Below, piece after piece: positions 25,005-32,814 of a stretch of DNA of 64,000 bases. The notes under the pieces are model-generated. The model did not search any database. It was given only the letters and a program-made list of their open reading frames with translations, and was not told where the DNA came from. How positions within the stretch are numbered: position 1 is the first letter of the stretch; the number at the start of each line of letters is the position of its first letter. The stretch spans positions 1 through 64,000 of the forward strand of contig NZ_QKRB01000057.1 in assembly GCF_003233845.1 (NCBI RefSeq), written 5' to 3'. The translations under genes and the position numbers were made by a program. This DNA is from Paenibacillus sambharensis (GTDB lineage Bacteria; Bacillota; Bacilli; Paenibacillales; Paenibacillaceae).

Positions 25005-26266
25005 TTGTAATGTCCTCCGATCTTGGCATTCAAAAATTTCAGCTGGCTGGACTGCTTCAGGGACGAGCCATAGAAGACGGCTGCTGGTCCGAAGGCGTCC
25101 TGAAGCTCATCCATAACCGATTCGAGCTGCATGATTCGCTCGCGGTCGCCGAACAGGGAGAGCTGGTGGACCGAATCATCCTGCAGCTGGTCGAGCGACA
25201 GCCAGATTTTCCGTACGGGCTGCCGATCCCAGTGCCGGTCGAACAGCTGCCGGGCAGCGGCATAGACTTCGCGGGTAATGTTGGTCGGCTCCAGGATCTT
25301 GATCTGGCGGGAGAAGCCGCCCGGCTGGTCAAAATCCGCCCCCTGCGCCCCGGCATGCACGACGCTGCCCATGTATCCCTTGGCTCTGGCGCGCCGACAG
25401 ATGAGCATGGCAAGCTCGCCCAGGATGACGTCAATGTCTTCCGGCTTGCGGTAATCGACAGGAAGCGTAGTCTGCCGCCCAATTCCCTTCTGCCTGCTGA
25501 AGGCATCCGGCGTAACCGGAGAATCGTCATAGCCGTTCGCCGTGCGCCACAGCACCTCGCTCCATATATCGCAGTTCTTCTTCATATACCGCTTCATCCG
25601 CTGCTTGAGCTCGGGGAGAGGCGTCCGGGCAAGCTGTCCGATAGTGGTAATGCCGATCCTGGCCAGGTGGTTCGTTGTACGGCTGCCGACGCCGAACATC
25701 TTATGGGGAGAGCACTGCCAGAGCTCATCCAGATTAGCGTCTGTCAGCTCAAATACTCCGGTGCCGTTCTTCTTCGCAAAATTATCGCAGGCCATCTTCG
25801 CCAAAATCTTGTTATGGCTGATGCCCACCCTTATGTAAATCCCGGTTTCATGAAGAATCCGCATCTGAATATGTGCCGCCAGCTCGGCTGCCGAGCAGCC
25901 GAAATGCTTGAGGCTGGCCGTGACGTCCATGAACTGCTCGTCAATGCTGAACGGCTCGACCAGATCCGAATAAGATTCGAGGATCGAGGTAATCTGCAGG
26001 GAGACCTGGATATACGTCTGCATTCGCGGCTTCATAACGACCAGGCCGGGACATTTGCGCTGTGCTTCACCGAGCGCCTCTCCGGTCACAATGCCGGCTG
26101 ATTTGGCGAGCGGGCATGCGGCCAGTATAATGCCGCTTCTGCGTGACGGGTCTCCCGAAACGACGAGCGGCTTGCCCCGGTAAGCCGGGTTGGCGGCTTT
26201 TTCAACCGAAGCATAGAAGGATTGGCAGTCTGCCAGGAAAATAATCCGGTTGTCCCTTGCTCCCAC
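25001..26266 (-). CDS. uvrX: Y-family DNA polymerase, UvrX type
   Basis: A translesion polymerase that copies past damaged bases. The palm motifs are FLADCQSFYASVEKA (first metal-binding Asp) and FSIDEQFMD (catalytic Asp-Glu). The helix-hairpin-helix region is around FGVGSRTTNHLARIG, and QLSLF near residue 380 is a canonical sliding-clamp binding motif. The length of 421 residues fits UvrX/YqjW and exceeds DinB. Translation starts at GTG, with AAGGAGG overlapping the stop of the upstream gene. It is the middle gene of a three-gene SOS operon. Confidence 0.93.
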   Translation of the reverse strand: MGARDNRIIFLADCQSFYASVEKAANPAYRGKPLVVSGDPSRRSGIILAACPLAKSAGIVTGEALGEAQRKCPGLVVMKPRMQTYIQVSLQITSILESYSDLVEPFSIDEQFMDVTASLKHFGCSAAELAAHIQMRILHETGIYIRVGISHNKILAKMACDNFAKKNGTGVFELTDANLDELWQCSPHKMFGVGSRTTNHLARIGITTIGQLARTPLPELKQRMKRYMKKNCDIWSEVLWRTANGYDDSPVTPDAFSRQKGIGRQTTLPVDYRKPEDIDVILGELAMLICRRARAKGYMGSVVHAGAQGADFDQPGGFSRQIKILEPTNITREVYAAARQLFDRHWDRQPVRKIWLSLDQLQDDSVHQLSLFGDRERIMQLESVMDELQDAFGPAAVFYGSSLKQSSQLKFLNAKIGGHYK

Positions 26267-26281
26267 GCTGACCCTGCCTCC

Positions 26282-26650
26282 TTATTCGCCGCTGATTTGA
26301 AAATGCGCTGCCAGCGCCACCTCGATTTCGGCCTTCACGATCTCCCACATCAGGTCCATCTTATGCTCATAGCCGCGGCACAGGTAGCGTGCCCGCAGGC
26401 AGGCTGTCCGCCTTTCCTCATGAATCACTTTCAGCCCGCGGTTCGCAAGCTCCTTCCGCAGTGCAATCTGCCGCATCAGCACCGTCTTCTGAACCGCCTG
26501 AAGGCTGCGGATATAGAAGTGAGGCAGCTTTAGACGCAGCGTATCCATCGTCTGGATATCCCGCTCGAGCACATCGAACATGACAGGAAGGAGGATGTAC
26601 TCTTTAATAAGCTGTATTTCTTCTTCAGTTTGCAGGGGCGACGAGGACAT
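26282..26650 (-). CDS. Unknown protein, first gene of an SOS operon
   Basis: A 122-residue protein I do not recognise. It is mostly alpha-helical and charged, with segments RDIQTMDTLRLKLPHFYIR, KTVLMRQIALRKELANRG and YEHKMDLMWEIVKAEIEV and no signal peptide or membrane span. The frame opens at 26674, but the ATG at 26650 has GGAGGT at eight bases. It is 15 bases upstream of uvrX and directly downstream of a promoter containing a LexA box, so it should be damage-inducible and cotranscribed with uvrX and yolD. A role as polymerase partner is inference from position only. Confidence 0.8.
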   Translation of the reverse strand: MSSSPLQTEEEIQLIKEYILLPVMFDVLERDIQTMDTLRLKLPHFYIRSLQAVQKTVLMRQIALRKELANRGLKVIHEERRTACLRARYLCRGYEHKMDLMWEIVKAEIEVALAAHFQISGE

Positions 26651-26685
26651 GTTGACCAACCTCCAGCCGGGCATCGGTTTCGTTC

Positions 26686-26718
26686 TTATTATATAACGAA
26701 CATCTGTTCCCTATGCAA
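26686..26718 (-). promoter_or_regulatory. SOS promoter of the uvrX operon
   Basis: On the minus strand TTGCAT (26713-26718) is followed after 17 bases by TATATA, or after 19 by TATAAT. The LexA box at 26697-26710 lies in the spacer, where bound repressor would block RNA polymerase. Confidence 0.7.
26697..26710. promoter_or_regulatory. LexA (DinR) operator
   Basis: CGAACATCTGTTCC matches the Bacillus LexA box CGAAC-N4-GTTCG at nine of ten arm positions. It lies about 50 bases upstream of the first gene of the uvrX operon. Confidence 0.85.
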
Positions 26719-26854
26719 CCGGAAAAACTTGTATGCCATGTAAGCCGGTTCATTCTATGACAGAGATGCTCTAGCAATCTATGAGATAACAGCCTTTTCT
26801 ACCAAAATCAGGCATATATCAGGCGGCCCGTCCAATCCCTGAGCAGTCCTGTCT

Positions 26855-26863
26855 CATAAGATA
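26855..26863 (+). promoter_or_regulatory. Possible sigma-K-like -10 element
   Basis: CATAAGATA fits the mother-cell sigma-K -10 pattern CATANNNTA and sits 31 bases before the next gene. No convincing -35 AC core is found at the proper distance, so this is only a hint that the gene is sporulation-linked. Confidence 0.2.
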
Positions 26864-26893
26864 CACTATCAAACGAAAAGGAGATGATTTTCA

Positions 26894-27307
26894 ATGGCAA
26901 ACCGTTTTCTTGATGCTCAGCTCAGCCAAGCACGCAGCTTTCCGACAGCAACAACTACTCCTGTCTCTGCTGCCGGTACGCAGGTCGCTACACTAGGTTT
27001 AAACCTCACAGGTGCAGGTCCCAATGCGCAGGTTCACTTTGATTTCACAGCAGGATTTGATGTTGATGCTACCGATCCAGTGGGTGTAACAGCTACTGTC
27101 CTCCGAGATGGCGTTCCAATCTACCAGGTAATCGAAAACTTTGATGATGGCGTTAATCAGCTCTTGTCATTTTCAGGTGCAGACTATCTGCCTCCTGCAG
27201 CCTTCCACATCTACACGGTTGTTCTGGCATTTACGTCTGCAGATCCAGCAGCCGAGGTAGATCTTATTGGTCCGGTCAGCTTCACGGCAGCCGGATACTC
27301 GAACTAA
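26894..27307 (+). CDS. Unknown beta-rich protein
   Basis: A 137-residue protein with no signal peptide, rich in Ala, Thr, Val and Asp, with alternating hydrophobic strands (QVATLGLNLTG, AQVHFDFTAGFDVD, VGVTATVLRDGVPIYQV, AFHIYTVVLAF). The pattern suggests a beta-sandwich such as those of spore-surface or appendage proteins, but I recognise no family. The ATG follows AAAAGGAGATGAT, a very strong site, which suggests high expression. A stem-loop follows and two glycosyltransferases lie downstream, so a glycosylated surface protein is one possibility. This is inference. Confidence 0.75.
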   Translation: MANRFLDAQLSQARSFPTATTTPVSAAGTQVATLGLNLTGAGPNAQVHFDFTAGFDVDATDPVGVTATVLRDGVPIYQVIENFDDGVNQLLSFSGADYLPPAAFHIYTVVLAFTSADPAAEVDLIGPVSFTAAGYSN

Positions 27308-27317
27308 ACTCCGGTTC

Positions 27318-27349
27318 GGCAAGGCCCCTTTTGCAGGGGGCTTGCCCTT
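27318..27349 (+). terminator. Possible terminator after the beta-rich protein gene
   Basis: GGCAAGGCCCC (27318-27328) pairs with GGGGGCTTGCC (27336-27346) with one mismatch. The T-run after it is poor (CTTCT), so it may only be partial. Confidence 0.45.
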
Positions 27350-27474
27350 CTACATAGCGGACATAACATTTTGGGCCGGCCAAGGGGTTCAACCGTCGTG
27401 CCCCGGCTGGAGCGAGGCTAATATAGTGTACTACTGGAATCAGGGCCGCATGGCGGTGAGAAAGGACGTGAGGT

Positions 27475-28689
27475 ATGAACATTTTGCTCTGCACGTTTTG
27501 GGCAGTCCCCCATGTAGGCGGGGTGTGGAACTACATGCAGCAGCTGAAGCGGGAGCTGGAGGCAAGAGGACACACGGTGGATATGATGGGCCATGGTCCT
27601 CACAACAGCAAGGTCCATAACGTGACACGGAATCAGGCAATACAGAAATCAGTCCTGCTGCCGCTGCTGGAGAAGAAGCTGGACAGGGCACATTATCCGC
27701 AGCTTCAAGATCCTGTCATCCGCTTCTATGAGCTGGAGCGGTACTGCTTCGAGCTGGGGGCGGCCTGCATAGGCGTCGAAGGCTACGATATTATTCACGC
27801 CCAGGATATATTCGCGGCCCGGGCCATCCGCCGGATCAAGCCGGATGCGCCTCTGGTGGCGCATGTGCATGGTTCAGTTGCAGTGGAGCATATGCTGCAT
27901 TTTCAGCTGAATCCGCAGCTCGGCGTGACGGAAAGCTCGCCGGCCTGGAAATATTTTGAGTCGCTGGAGCATCACGGAGCATCCTCGGGCACAAGAACCG
28001 TGACAGCGAACCAGTGGCAGAAGCGGCTTCTTGTGCATCAGTTCGGTGTGCCAGAGGAGCGCATGGACGTGTTTCCTTACGGCCTCGATATCGGCACCTT
28101 CCGCCGCAAAGCTTCACTTGGCACGCCCTACCATAGGCCCCCCGGCAAGAAGGTGATCATCTGTCCCGCACGGCTTGTATTTGTGAAAGGCGTAGATGTG
28201 CTGCTGGCTGCGCTTGGCATTCTGAAGCAGACCCGAAATGACTGGGTATGCTGGATTGTCGGGGATGGCGACCAGCGTCAGGCACTGGAGCAGATGAAGG
28301 CGAAGCTTGCCCTGCACGAGGAGGTTCAGTTCCTGGGGCAGCGCAGCGATGTGCCGGCGCTGCTGCAGCACTCGGATATTTTTGTCCACTCCTGCATTCA
28401 GGATAACCAGCCGTTCTCCGTCATGGAGGCTCAGGTCTCAGGGATTCCTGCGCTGGTGTCGACCGCAGGCGGGCTGCCAGAGATGGTGCAGCACGGCAGG
28501 ACCGGACTTATCAGTCCGGCAGGGGATTCCGGTACCCTGGCCAATCAGCTTGCCATGCTGCTGGAGAATGATGGCTACCGGAAGGAGCTTGGCCGAAATG
28601 CGAGGCAGTGGGCGGAACGGCACTGGTCCATGAGCCGAATGATGGAGCGGCTTCTGGCGGTGTATGAGCGTGTACGAAGCGGGCGGTAG
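27475..28689 (+). CDS. Glycosyltransferase family 4 protein
   Basis: A 404-residue GT4 (GT-B fold) enzyme that should transfer a sugar from an activated donor. The N-terminal acceptor domain starts MNILLCTFWAVPHVGGVW. The C-terminal Glycos_transf_1 domain (about 215-390) has VIICPARLVFVKGVDVLL, WIVGDGDQRQALEQM and VMEAQVSGIPALVSTAGGLPE, the EX7E-type donor site. No membrane segment is present. The ATG follows GACGTGAGGT. It heads the accessory island, and donor and acceptor cannot be predicted. Confidence 0.9.
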   Translation: MNILLCTFWAVPHVGGVWNYMQQLKRELEARGHTVDMMGHGPHNSKVHNVTRNQAIQKSVLLPLLEKKLDRAHYPQLQDPVIRFYELERYCFELGAACIGVEGYDIIHAQDIFAARAIRRIKPDAPLVAHVHGSVAVEHMLHFQLNPQLGVTESSPAWKYFESLEHHGASSGTRTVTANQWQKRLLVHQFGVPEERMDVFPYGLDIGTFRRKASLGTPYHRPPGKKVIICPARLVFVKGVDVLLAALGILKQTRNDWVCWIVGDGDQRQALEQMKAKLALHEEVQFLGQRSDVPALLQHSDIFVHSCIQDNQPFSVMEAQVSGIPALVSTAGGLPEMVQHGRTGLISPAGDSGTLANQLAMLLENDGYRKELGRNARQWAERHWSMSRMMERLLAVYERVRSGR

Positions 28690-28704
28690 AGGGGGGGATA
28701 ACGG

Positions 28705-28878
28705 ATGCAGCAGGAGGCATTTATGGTGATGGGGGATTTGTACAACCGGATTTTTGCTGTCCAGACCAGTACGCCTGAGCAGCTTGTGGATTATGCGTAC
28801 TGGAATCAAATTTTTGCAAACCTGCCGAAGGGGTATATGGTGCCGGATCTGCCGGTCCTTTCCCAGAAGCGGGCTTGA
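28705..28878 (+). CDS. Small protein of 57 residues, unknown
   Basis: A short frame beginning MQQEAFMVMGDLYNRIF and ending LPVLSQKRA, with no membrane helix. GAGGGGGGG stands seven bases before the ATG and the gene begins 15 bases after the glycosyltransferase stop, so it looks translated and cotranscribed. Aromatic residues are frequent (YNRIF, DYAYWNQIF). A strong hairpin ends the unit after it. I know no relative, and the call rests on ribosome binding site, spacing and position. Confidence 0.6.
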   Translation: MQQEAFMVMGDLYNRIFAVQTSTPEQLVDYAYWNQIFANLPKGYMVPDLPVLSQKRA

Positions 28879-28903
28879 AGCACGCAGCAGCATGCAAATA
28901 GAA

Positions 28904-28933
28904 GGGGCTTCCCGGCATGGGGAGCCCCTGTTT
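28904..28933. terminator. Terminator between convergent genes
   Basis: GGGGCTTCCC (28904-28913) pairs with GGGGAGCCCC (28919-28928) with one G-U, followed by TGTTT. It lies between the 57-codon gene and the opposing DUF1796 gene. Confidence 0.65.
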
Positions 28934-28965
28934 AATGGCGGCAGACTATTGGTTATGCAAGCGGG

Positions 28966-29598
28966 TTACTGCGGCGCTACCCGGATTCCTTCCAGCAGCT
29001 TCGCCCAATAACGGCTGTTGCCCTGCAGAATGTCGCTGCAATTTGGGAGCTGAACGGCCGCAATGCGCTCTAGCTGCCAGTCAAGCGGTGTTATGCCTTC
29101 GACAGGGGCATGGTTGACAAGCAGCACGCGGAAATCCCCTTTTACAAGCCCGGACAGCACTTCCTCCAGCTTCCTCGCCTCCTCGCATGTGCCCTCTGTG
29201 CGGATAAACAGCATTCGCCGGCATACCGAGCATTTATCAAGAAAACGCGCAACCCGGCGGTCGTATTTTGCCTTAATCTCCGGATACGCGGCGAAGTGGG
29301 GCGGGAAATTGTTGTGCGTAAAAAAATCATGGTTGGAGTATATGTTATACTCCGTCTCTTTCACAAGGTACAGCTTGTCACTGGCCCGGCCGGCCAGTAC
29401 AAGATGAGGATAGTCCATAAAGCCGGCAAAGCGGCTTGCAAGGAGCCGGTTAACATCAGACAACCTCGGCGATGACATCCAATCCAGCGGTCCTGCGAAT
29501 GGGCGCAGCCCCATCTTTTCCAGCTGAATGCCGGCGATACACAGGTGCCCCAGGCTGAATATGGCGTCGTACGTCCCTCTTAGTCTCTTCAGCTGCAT
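28966..29598 (-). CDS. DUF1796 family putative cysteine peptidase
   Basis: A 210-residue protein of the DUF1796 family, predicted to have a papain-like fold. Conserved elements are FSLGHLCIAGIQLEKMGLR with the candidate catalytic Cys, FAGPLDWM, FIRTEGTCEEARKLEEVL and LLVNHAPVEG with a candidate His. There is no signal peptide. The ATG follows AAAGGAGAG. The gene runs against the glycosyltransferases but sits among them. DUF1796 genes often occur near surface polysaccharide or glycosyltransferase genes, but the substrate is unknown and peptidase activity unproven. Confidence 0.8.
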   Translation of the reverse strand: MQLKRLRGTYDAIFSLGHLCIAGIQLEKMGLRPFAGPLDWMSSPRLSDVNRLLASRFAGFMDYPHLVLAGRASDKLYLVKETEYNIYSNHDFFTHNNFPPHFAAYPEIKAKYDRRVARFLDKCSVCRRMLFIRTEGTCEEARKLEEVLSGLVKGDFRVLLVNHAPVEGITPLDWQLERIAAVQLPNCSDILQGNSRYWAKLLEGIRVAPQ

Positions 29599-29793
29599 GA
29601 AAGCTCTCTCCTTTCTTTCCTGGCTGATAAGCGTAATGCTCCTGCTTTATATAATGAAGACGGCGGCCGGCTTGTATGGACAGATGGTGCCTGCCTGCCG
29701 GATATGGGTAACTGGACCTGACGGTATGCCCTTGCGGCCTGCACGGACGAAGCATAGGATGTAGAAGAAATGCAAGCGGGAGGGAGAGACAGC

Positions 29794-30129
29794 ATGTCCG
29801 TATTTCGTCTGGAGGCCGCACCGTATACCAAGGTGGATTCCCGTTATATTGAAAGCGTGGACTTGACCGTATCGAATATCGGGGCTGAGCCGTATGAGAT
29901 GCTGATCCACGGCTATAAGCCGGAGGGAGTGTTTCATGTGGGGCTCATTCACGTGCCGGTTGGCGCGGTTATGAGCATCCCGGGGCTGATGACGCAGTAT
30001 TCGTCCTTCGGTCTGCTGCTCGTAACGAATTATCATACGTTCCACACCACCGGAATTACGGCGCATGTCAAGAATCACGGAGCCGTTGTAGCCGTGTTTA
30101 CACAGGAAGACTTTACCAGAATGCACTAG
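29794..30129 (+). CDS. Unknown small beta-rich protein
   Basis: A 111-residue protein beginning MSVFRLEAAPYTKVDSRY. Hydrophobic strands alternate with polar turns (SVDLTVSNIGAEPYEMLIHGY, split here as SVDLTVSNIG and EPYEMLIHGY, then FGLLLVTNYHTFHTTGITAHV), suggesting a beta-sandwich. The ATG at 29794 follows GGGAGGGAGAG, while an in-frame ATG at 29770 has no such site. It precedes the second glycosyltransferase by 55 bases. I recognise no family. Like the protein at 26894 it may be a surface component, by context only. Confidence 0.7.
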   Translation: MSVFRLEAAPYTKVDSRYIESVDLTVSNIGAEPYEMLIHGYKPEGVFHVGLIHVPVGAVMSIPGLMTQYSSFGLLLVTNYHTFHTTGITAHVKNHGAVVAVFTQEDFTRMH

Positions 30130-30184
30130 CCAACTATATAGTAGCGGCAGAGGACTGCACGGCGAGGGAGGGAACGAGGAACTG

Positions 30185-31246
30185 ATGAAAGTATTGTTCG
30201 TTTATTACGTGCCAAGCGGCGGGGTTGATACGCTGAACCGGCAGCGCTGCCGGCTGCTGCGGCAGTTTGGCGTCCATGCGGAATGTCTGTACTACGGATG
30301 GGGAGCGGGTCTGCAAAACCCGGCTGATTTTCCGGTTCACGTAACGAAGAACGATATTGCGATCAAGCATATTCTGGATTCAGGAAACTATGATGCCATT
30401 GTGGTGACGACCGATCACAAGAGCCTGCAGAGGCTTCGGCTGCTCGGCTTCGGCGGCAAGCTCATACTGGAAATTCAGGGATACGGCCCGAAGGAGGTGG
30501 CCCGGCAGCAGCTGACTGACGCAATGCCTGTCATTAATGCCCATGCCTCCGCACTCCTTAATCCGCAGACGCCGCATATCAGCGCGCTGTTTCAGGAGCT
30601 GTACCCGCATATTCCGAGATTTCAGTTTAATAACTGCTTTGATGCCGCCCAGTTCACCTACCGTCCGGGCCCGAAGCCGGGGGCGCCGGTTATCGCATGG
30701 CTGGGCAGAATCGAGGACAACAAGAATTGGCGGGAGTTTCTGCATATCGGCCATCAGTTGAGCAAGGTCTACGGCGACCTGCAGATGTGGATGTTCGAGG
30801 ATCCGAATCTGGCTATACCGGCTGAGAGAGAGCAGTTTGTTCAGCTGGTCGATTCGCTCGGGCTCAGTCAGCGGCTGACTATCCGGACGAACGTGCCGCA
30901 TGCCGAGATGCAGTATTACTTCTCAAGAGTAGGTGATTCAGGCGGTTTTCTGTGCTCGACGTCCAAGGTCGAGGGGGCGCCGTATGCGGTGCTTGAAGCG
31001 ATGAGCTGCCGCTGCCCGGTCCTTTCCACCAATTCCGACGGGGTCTCAACCTCGATCTATCATAACCAGACCGGCAAGTTCTACAGGCTTGGCGACATCG
31101 CGCATGCCGTGCGTGAAGCGCGTGAGCTGATGGAGGATATGCTGCTGCGGGAGCGGATCCGGGCGGGGGCCGAGCAGCATGTGAGGCAGGGGTTTGCCCC
31201 CGCGGCATACGGCAGCCATTTCCTTGGCATGCTGCAAACTATTTAA
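30185..31246 (+). CDS. Glycosyltransferase family 4 protein
   Basis: A second GT-B type glycosyltransferase, 353 residues. The C-terminal domain carries VIAWLGRIEDNKNWREFL, a TIRTNVPHAEMQYYFSRV segment and KVEGAPYAVLEAMSCRCPV, which is the nucleotide-sugar binding EX7E region. The N-terminus MKVLFVYYVPSGGVDTLNRQ is typical of GT4 enzymes with a glycine-rich acceptor loop. The ATG follows GAACGAGGAA. It shares the island with the first GT4 gene but is not a close duplicate at sequence level. Substrate unknown. Confidence 0.87.
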   Translation: MKVLFVYYVPSGGVDTLNRQRCRLLRQFGVHAECLYYGWGAGLQNPADFPVHVTKNDIAIKHILDSGNYDAIVVTTDHKSLQRLRLLGFGGKLILEIQGYGPKEVARQQLTDAMPVINAHASALLNPQTPHISALFQELYPHIPRFQFNNCFDAAQFTYRPGPKPGAPVIAWLGRIEDNKNWREFLHIGHQLSKVYGDLQMWMFEDPNLAIPAEREQFVQLVDSLGLSQRLTIRTNVPHAEMQYYFSRVGDSGGFLCSTSKVEGAPYAVLEAMSCRCPVLSTNSDGVSTSIYHNQTGKFYRLGDIAHAVREARELMEDMLLRERIRAGAEQHVRQGFAPAAYGSHFLGMLQTI

Positions 31247-31260
31247 CCATACGAAGGGCA

Positions 31261-31683
31261 GTGTTGCTTGTGATTCAGCGTTATCACAAGGTGGGAGCGC
31301 CGGCAGGGAGCTTCCCGGCGTTTGATATTGGAGAGGCAGAAGTCGTGCTGACCTCGGTTTCGTTATTCCCGGTAGACTCGGGAGAGCGCATACTGCTGCG
31401 GCTGGAGATAGGCTGGGAGAAGCCGGTGGAGTGGGATACAGGTGAGCTGGAGGTCGCCGTGCGGCACGGCTCGAAGGATGGTCCGGTTGTGTATTGGACC
31501 ACCGAGAACTGCTTTCAGGAAGCGAAAACAACGGAGACTTTCGCTGTGGAGGCCAGCGGCTCTGCGGAGCACTTCTACCTCACGGTCCAGTCGGCGGAAG
31601 GGCGCGCCCGGATTAAGGGGCCGTTCTTGCTGGAAGGAAGAGTAAGAAGAACAGGGAAGAAAGACGCAAAGAAGCAGCCTTGA
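31261..31683 (+). CDS. Unknown beta-rich protein
   Basis: A protein of about 137-140 residues with alternating strands (AEVVLTSVSLFPVDSGERI, LLRLEIGWEKPVEW, EHFYLTVQSAEGRARI) and a lysine-rich C-terminus. No family is recognised, and there is no signal or membrane span. Three in-frame starts compete (GTG 31261, TTG 31264, GTG 31270) after AAGGG at 31254-31258. It begins 14 bases after the GT4 gene and is probably cotranscribed with it. The last codons form one arm of the terminator that follows. Confidence 0.65.
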   Translation: MLLVIQRYHKVGAPAGSFPAFDIGEAEVVLTSVSLFPVDSGERILLRLEIGWEKPVEWDTGELEVAVRHGSKDGPVVYWTTENCFQEAKTTETFAVEASGSAEHFYLTVQSAEGRARIKGPFLLEGRVRRTGKKDAKKQP

Positions 31684-31716
31684 TCACAGGCCGGGAGGCA
31701 GTGATCAAGGCTGCTT
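31672..31716. terminator. Terminator between convergent genes
   Basis: AAGCAGCCTTGATCAC (31672-31687) pairs perfectly over 16 bases with GTGATCAAGGCTGCTT (31701-31716), followed by CTTGTTT. It overlaps the end of the upstream gene and abuts the end of the opposing epimerase gene. Confidence 0.82.
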
Positions 31717-31721
31717 CTTGT

Positions 31722-32657
31722 TTATCGGCGTCTGGCGTTCATCCGGGCACGGTAGGTCTCCTCAATTCCTTCTGCGAAGGAATAGGCGGGGCTCCAGCCA
31801 AGACAGGCGGCTGCGTGGTTCGTGGACAGGCAGCTGTGACGGATGTCACCGGCTTTGGCGGGGCGGTACTGCGCGCTGACACCTGCAGGATGAAGCTCTT
31901 CCAGCAGCCGGATCAGCGTATTGACAGAGGTCGGATGCCCTGTGCTGGCATGCAGCGTCTCCCCGTCACCACGTGAGGCGGCGGCGAGATTGGCCTGCAC
32001 GATATCGGCAACATAGATGAAATCCCTGGTCTGCTCGCCGTCGCCGTTCACGCCAAGCGGCTCGCCCGCGGCAACCCGGTCCATGAAGACGGCGACCACT
32101 CCGCCTTCCCCCTTGGCTGTCTGGCGGGGGCCGAATACATTGCCGTAACGAAGAATGGTGTACGGTACGCCAAACAGACGGGCGTACAGGCGGATATAGT
32201 GCTCAGCTGTCAGCTTCGAGAGCCCATAGAAGGAGATGGGCCGGGCTGGATCATCCTCGGTAAGGATATTCTTGGCAAGATCGCCGTAGACAGCGGAGGT
32301 GGAGGCGAAGACGAGCTTGCAGCCGCTGGCCAAGCGGCAGGCTTCCAGCATGTTGATGGTGCCCTGGACATTAACCGAGAGGTCAAGCCCGGGATTCTGG
32401 ATGGAACGCTGCACATCAGCCTGAGCGGCGAGGTGGTAAATGACATCTGGCTTGATGGCTGCTGCTGTACGGCAGGCCTCGGGGCCGCAGACGTCCAGCT
32501 GGTGAAGGCGCGCCCTCGGGCTGGCCCGCAGCCAGTCACCGGATGATAAGTCGTCGATTATATGAACTTCCGTTCCGGCGGCAAGCAGGGCATCGGTCAG
32601 ATGAGAGCCGATAAAGCCTGCGCCGCCGGTTACGATGGCTTTGCCTAGCATTGTCAT
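31722..32657 (-). CDS. NAD-dependent sugar epimerase/dehydratase (GalE-like)
   Basis: An extended short-chain dehydrogenase acting on a nucleotide sugar. The Rossmann motif TGGAGFIGSHL is near residue 11, ASTSAVYGD holds the catalytic Ser/Thr, and YGLSKLTAEHY holds the YxxxK pair. The C-terminal FGPRQTAKGEGGVVAVF and DFIYVADIV are typical of UDP-glucose 4-epimerase and related enzymes. The frame extends to 32726, but an ATG at 32657 (or 32651) gives the normal N-terminus and follows AGGAAGGGAG, for 311 residues. It could supply donor sugar to the two GT4 enzymes nearby. Confidence 0.9.
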   Translation of the reverse strand: MTMLGKAIVTGGAGFIGSHLTDALLAAGTEVHIIDDLSSGDWLRASPRARLHQLDVCGPEACRTAAAIKPDVIYHLAAQADVQRSIQNPGLDLSVNVQGTINMLEACRLASGCKLVFASTSAVYGDLAKNILTEDDPARPISFYGLSKLTAEHYIRLYARLFGVPYTILRYGNVFGPRQTAKGEGGVVAVFMDRVAAGEPLGVNGDGEQTRDFIYVADIVQANLAAASRGDGETLHASTGHPTSVNTLIRLLEELHPAGVSAQYRPAKAGDIRHSCLSTNHAAACLGWSPAYSFAEGIEETYRARMNARRR

Positions 32658-32781
32658 GATGGTTGAAAACTCCCTTCCTGATGCATGCTTTATCGTACGC
32701 GGGGCATCGCCGCCACGCATGAGCATAAGTCCAGGGGGGCAGGAAATATCGGAGATATGTGGATTTTTTCGAATGGTTTGT

Positions 32782-32787
32782 TATAAT
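32782..32787 (+). promoter_or_regulatory. -10 element of the thiamine operon
   Basis: A perfect TATAAT lies 28 bases upstream of the riboswitch aptamer. The -35 region is not well conserved. Confidence 0.55.
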
Positions 32788-32814
32788 AGGGCATGACAAC
32801 AACTAATATGCAGC

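Noticed and set aside
25010-26101. 363-codon plus-strand frame
   Set aside because: It is antisense to uvrX, whose polymerase motifs are complete.
26894-32657. The accessory island as a prophage or integrative element
   Set aside because: No integrase, phage structural gene, flanking tRNA or attachment-site repeat is visible at its edges.
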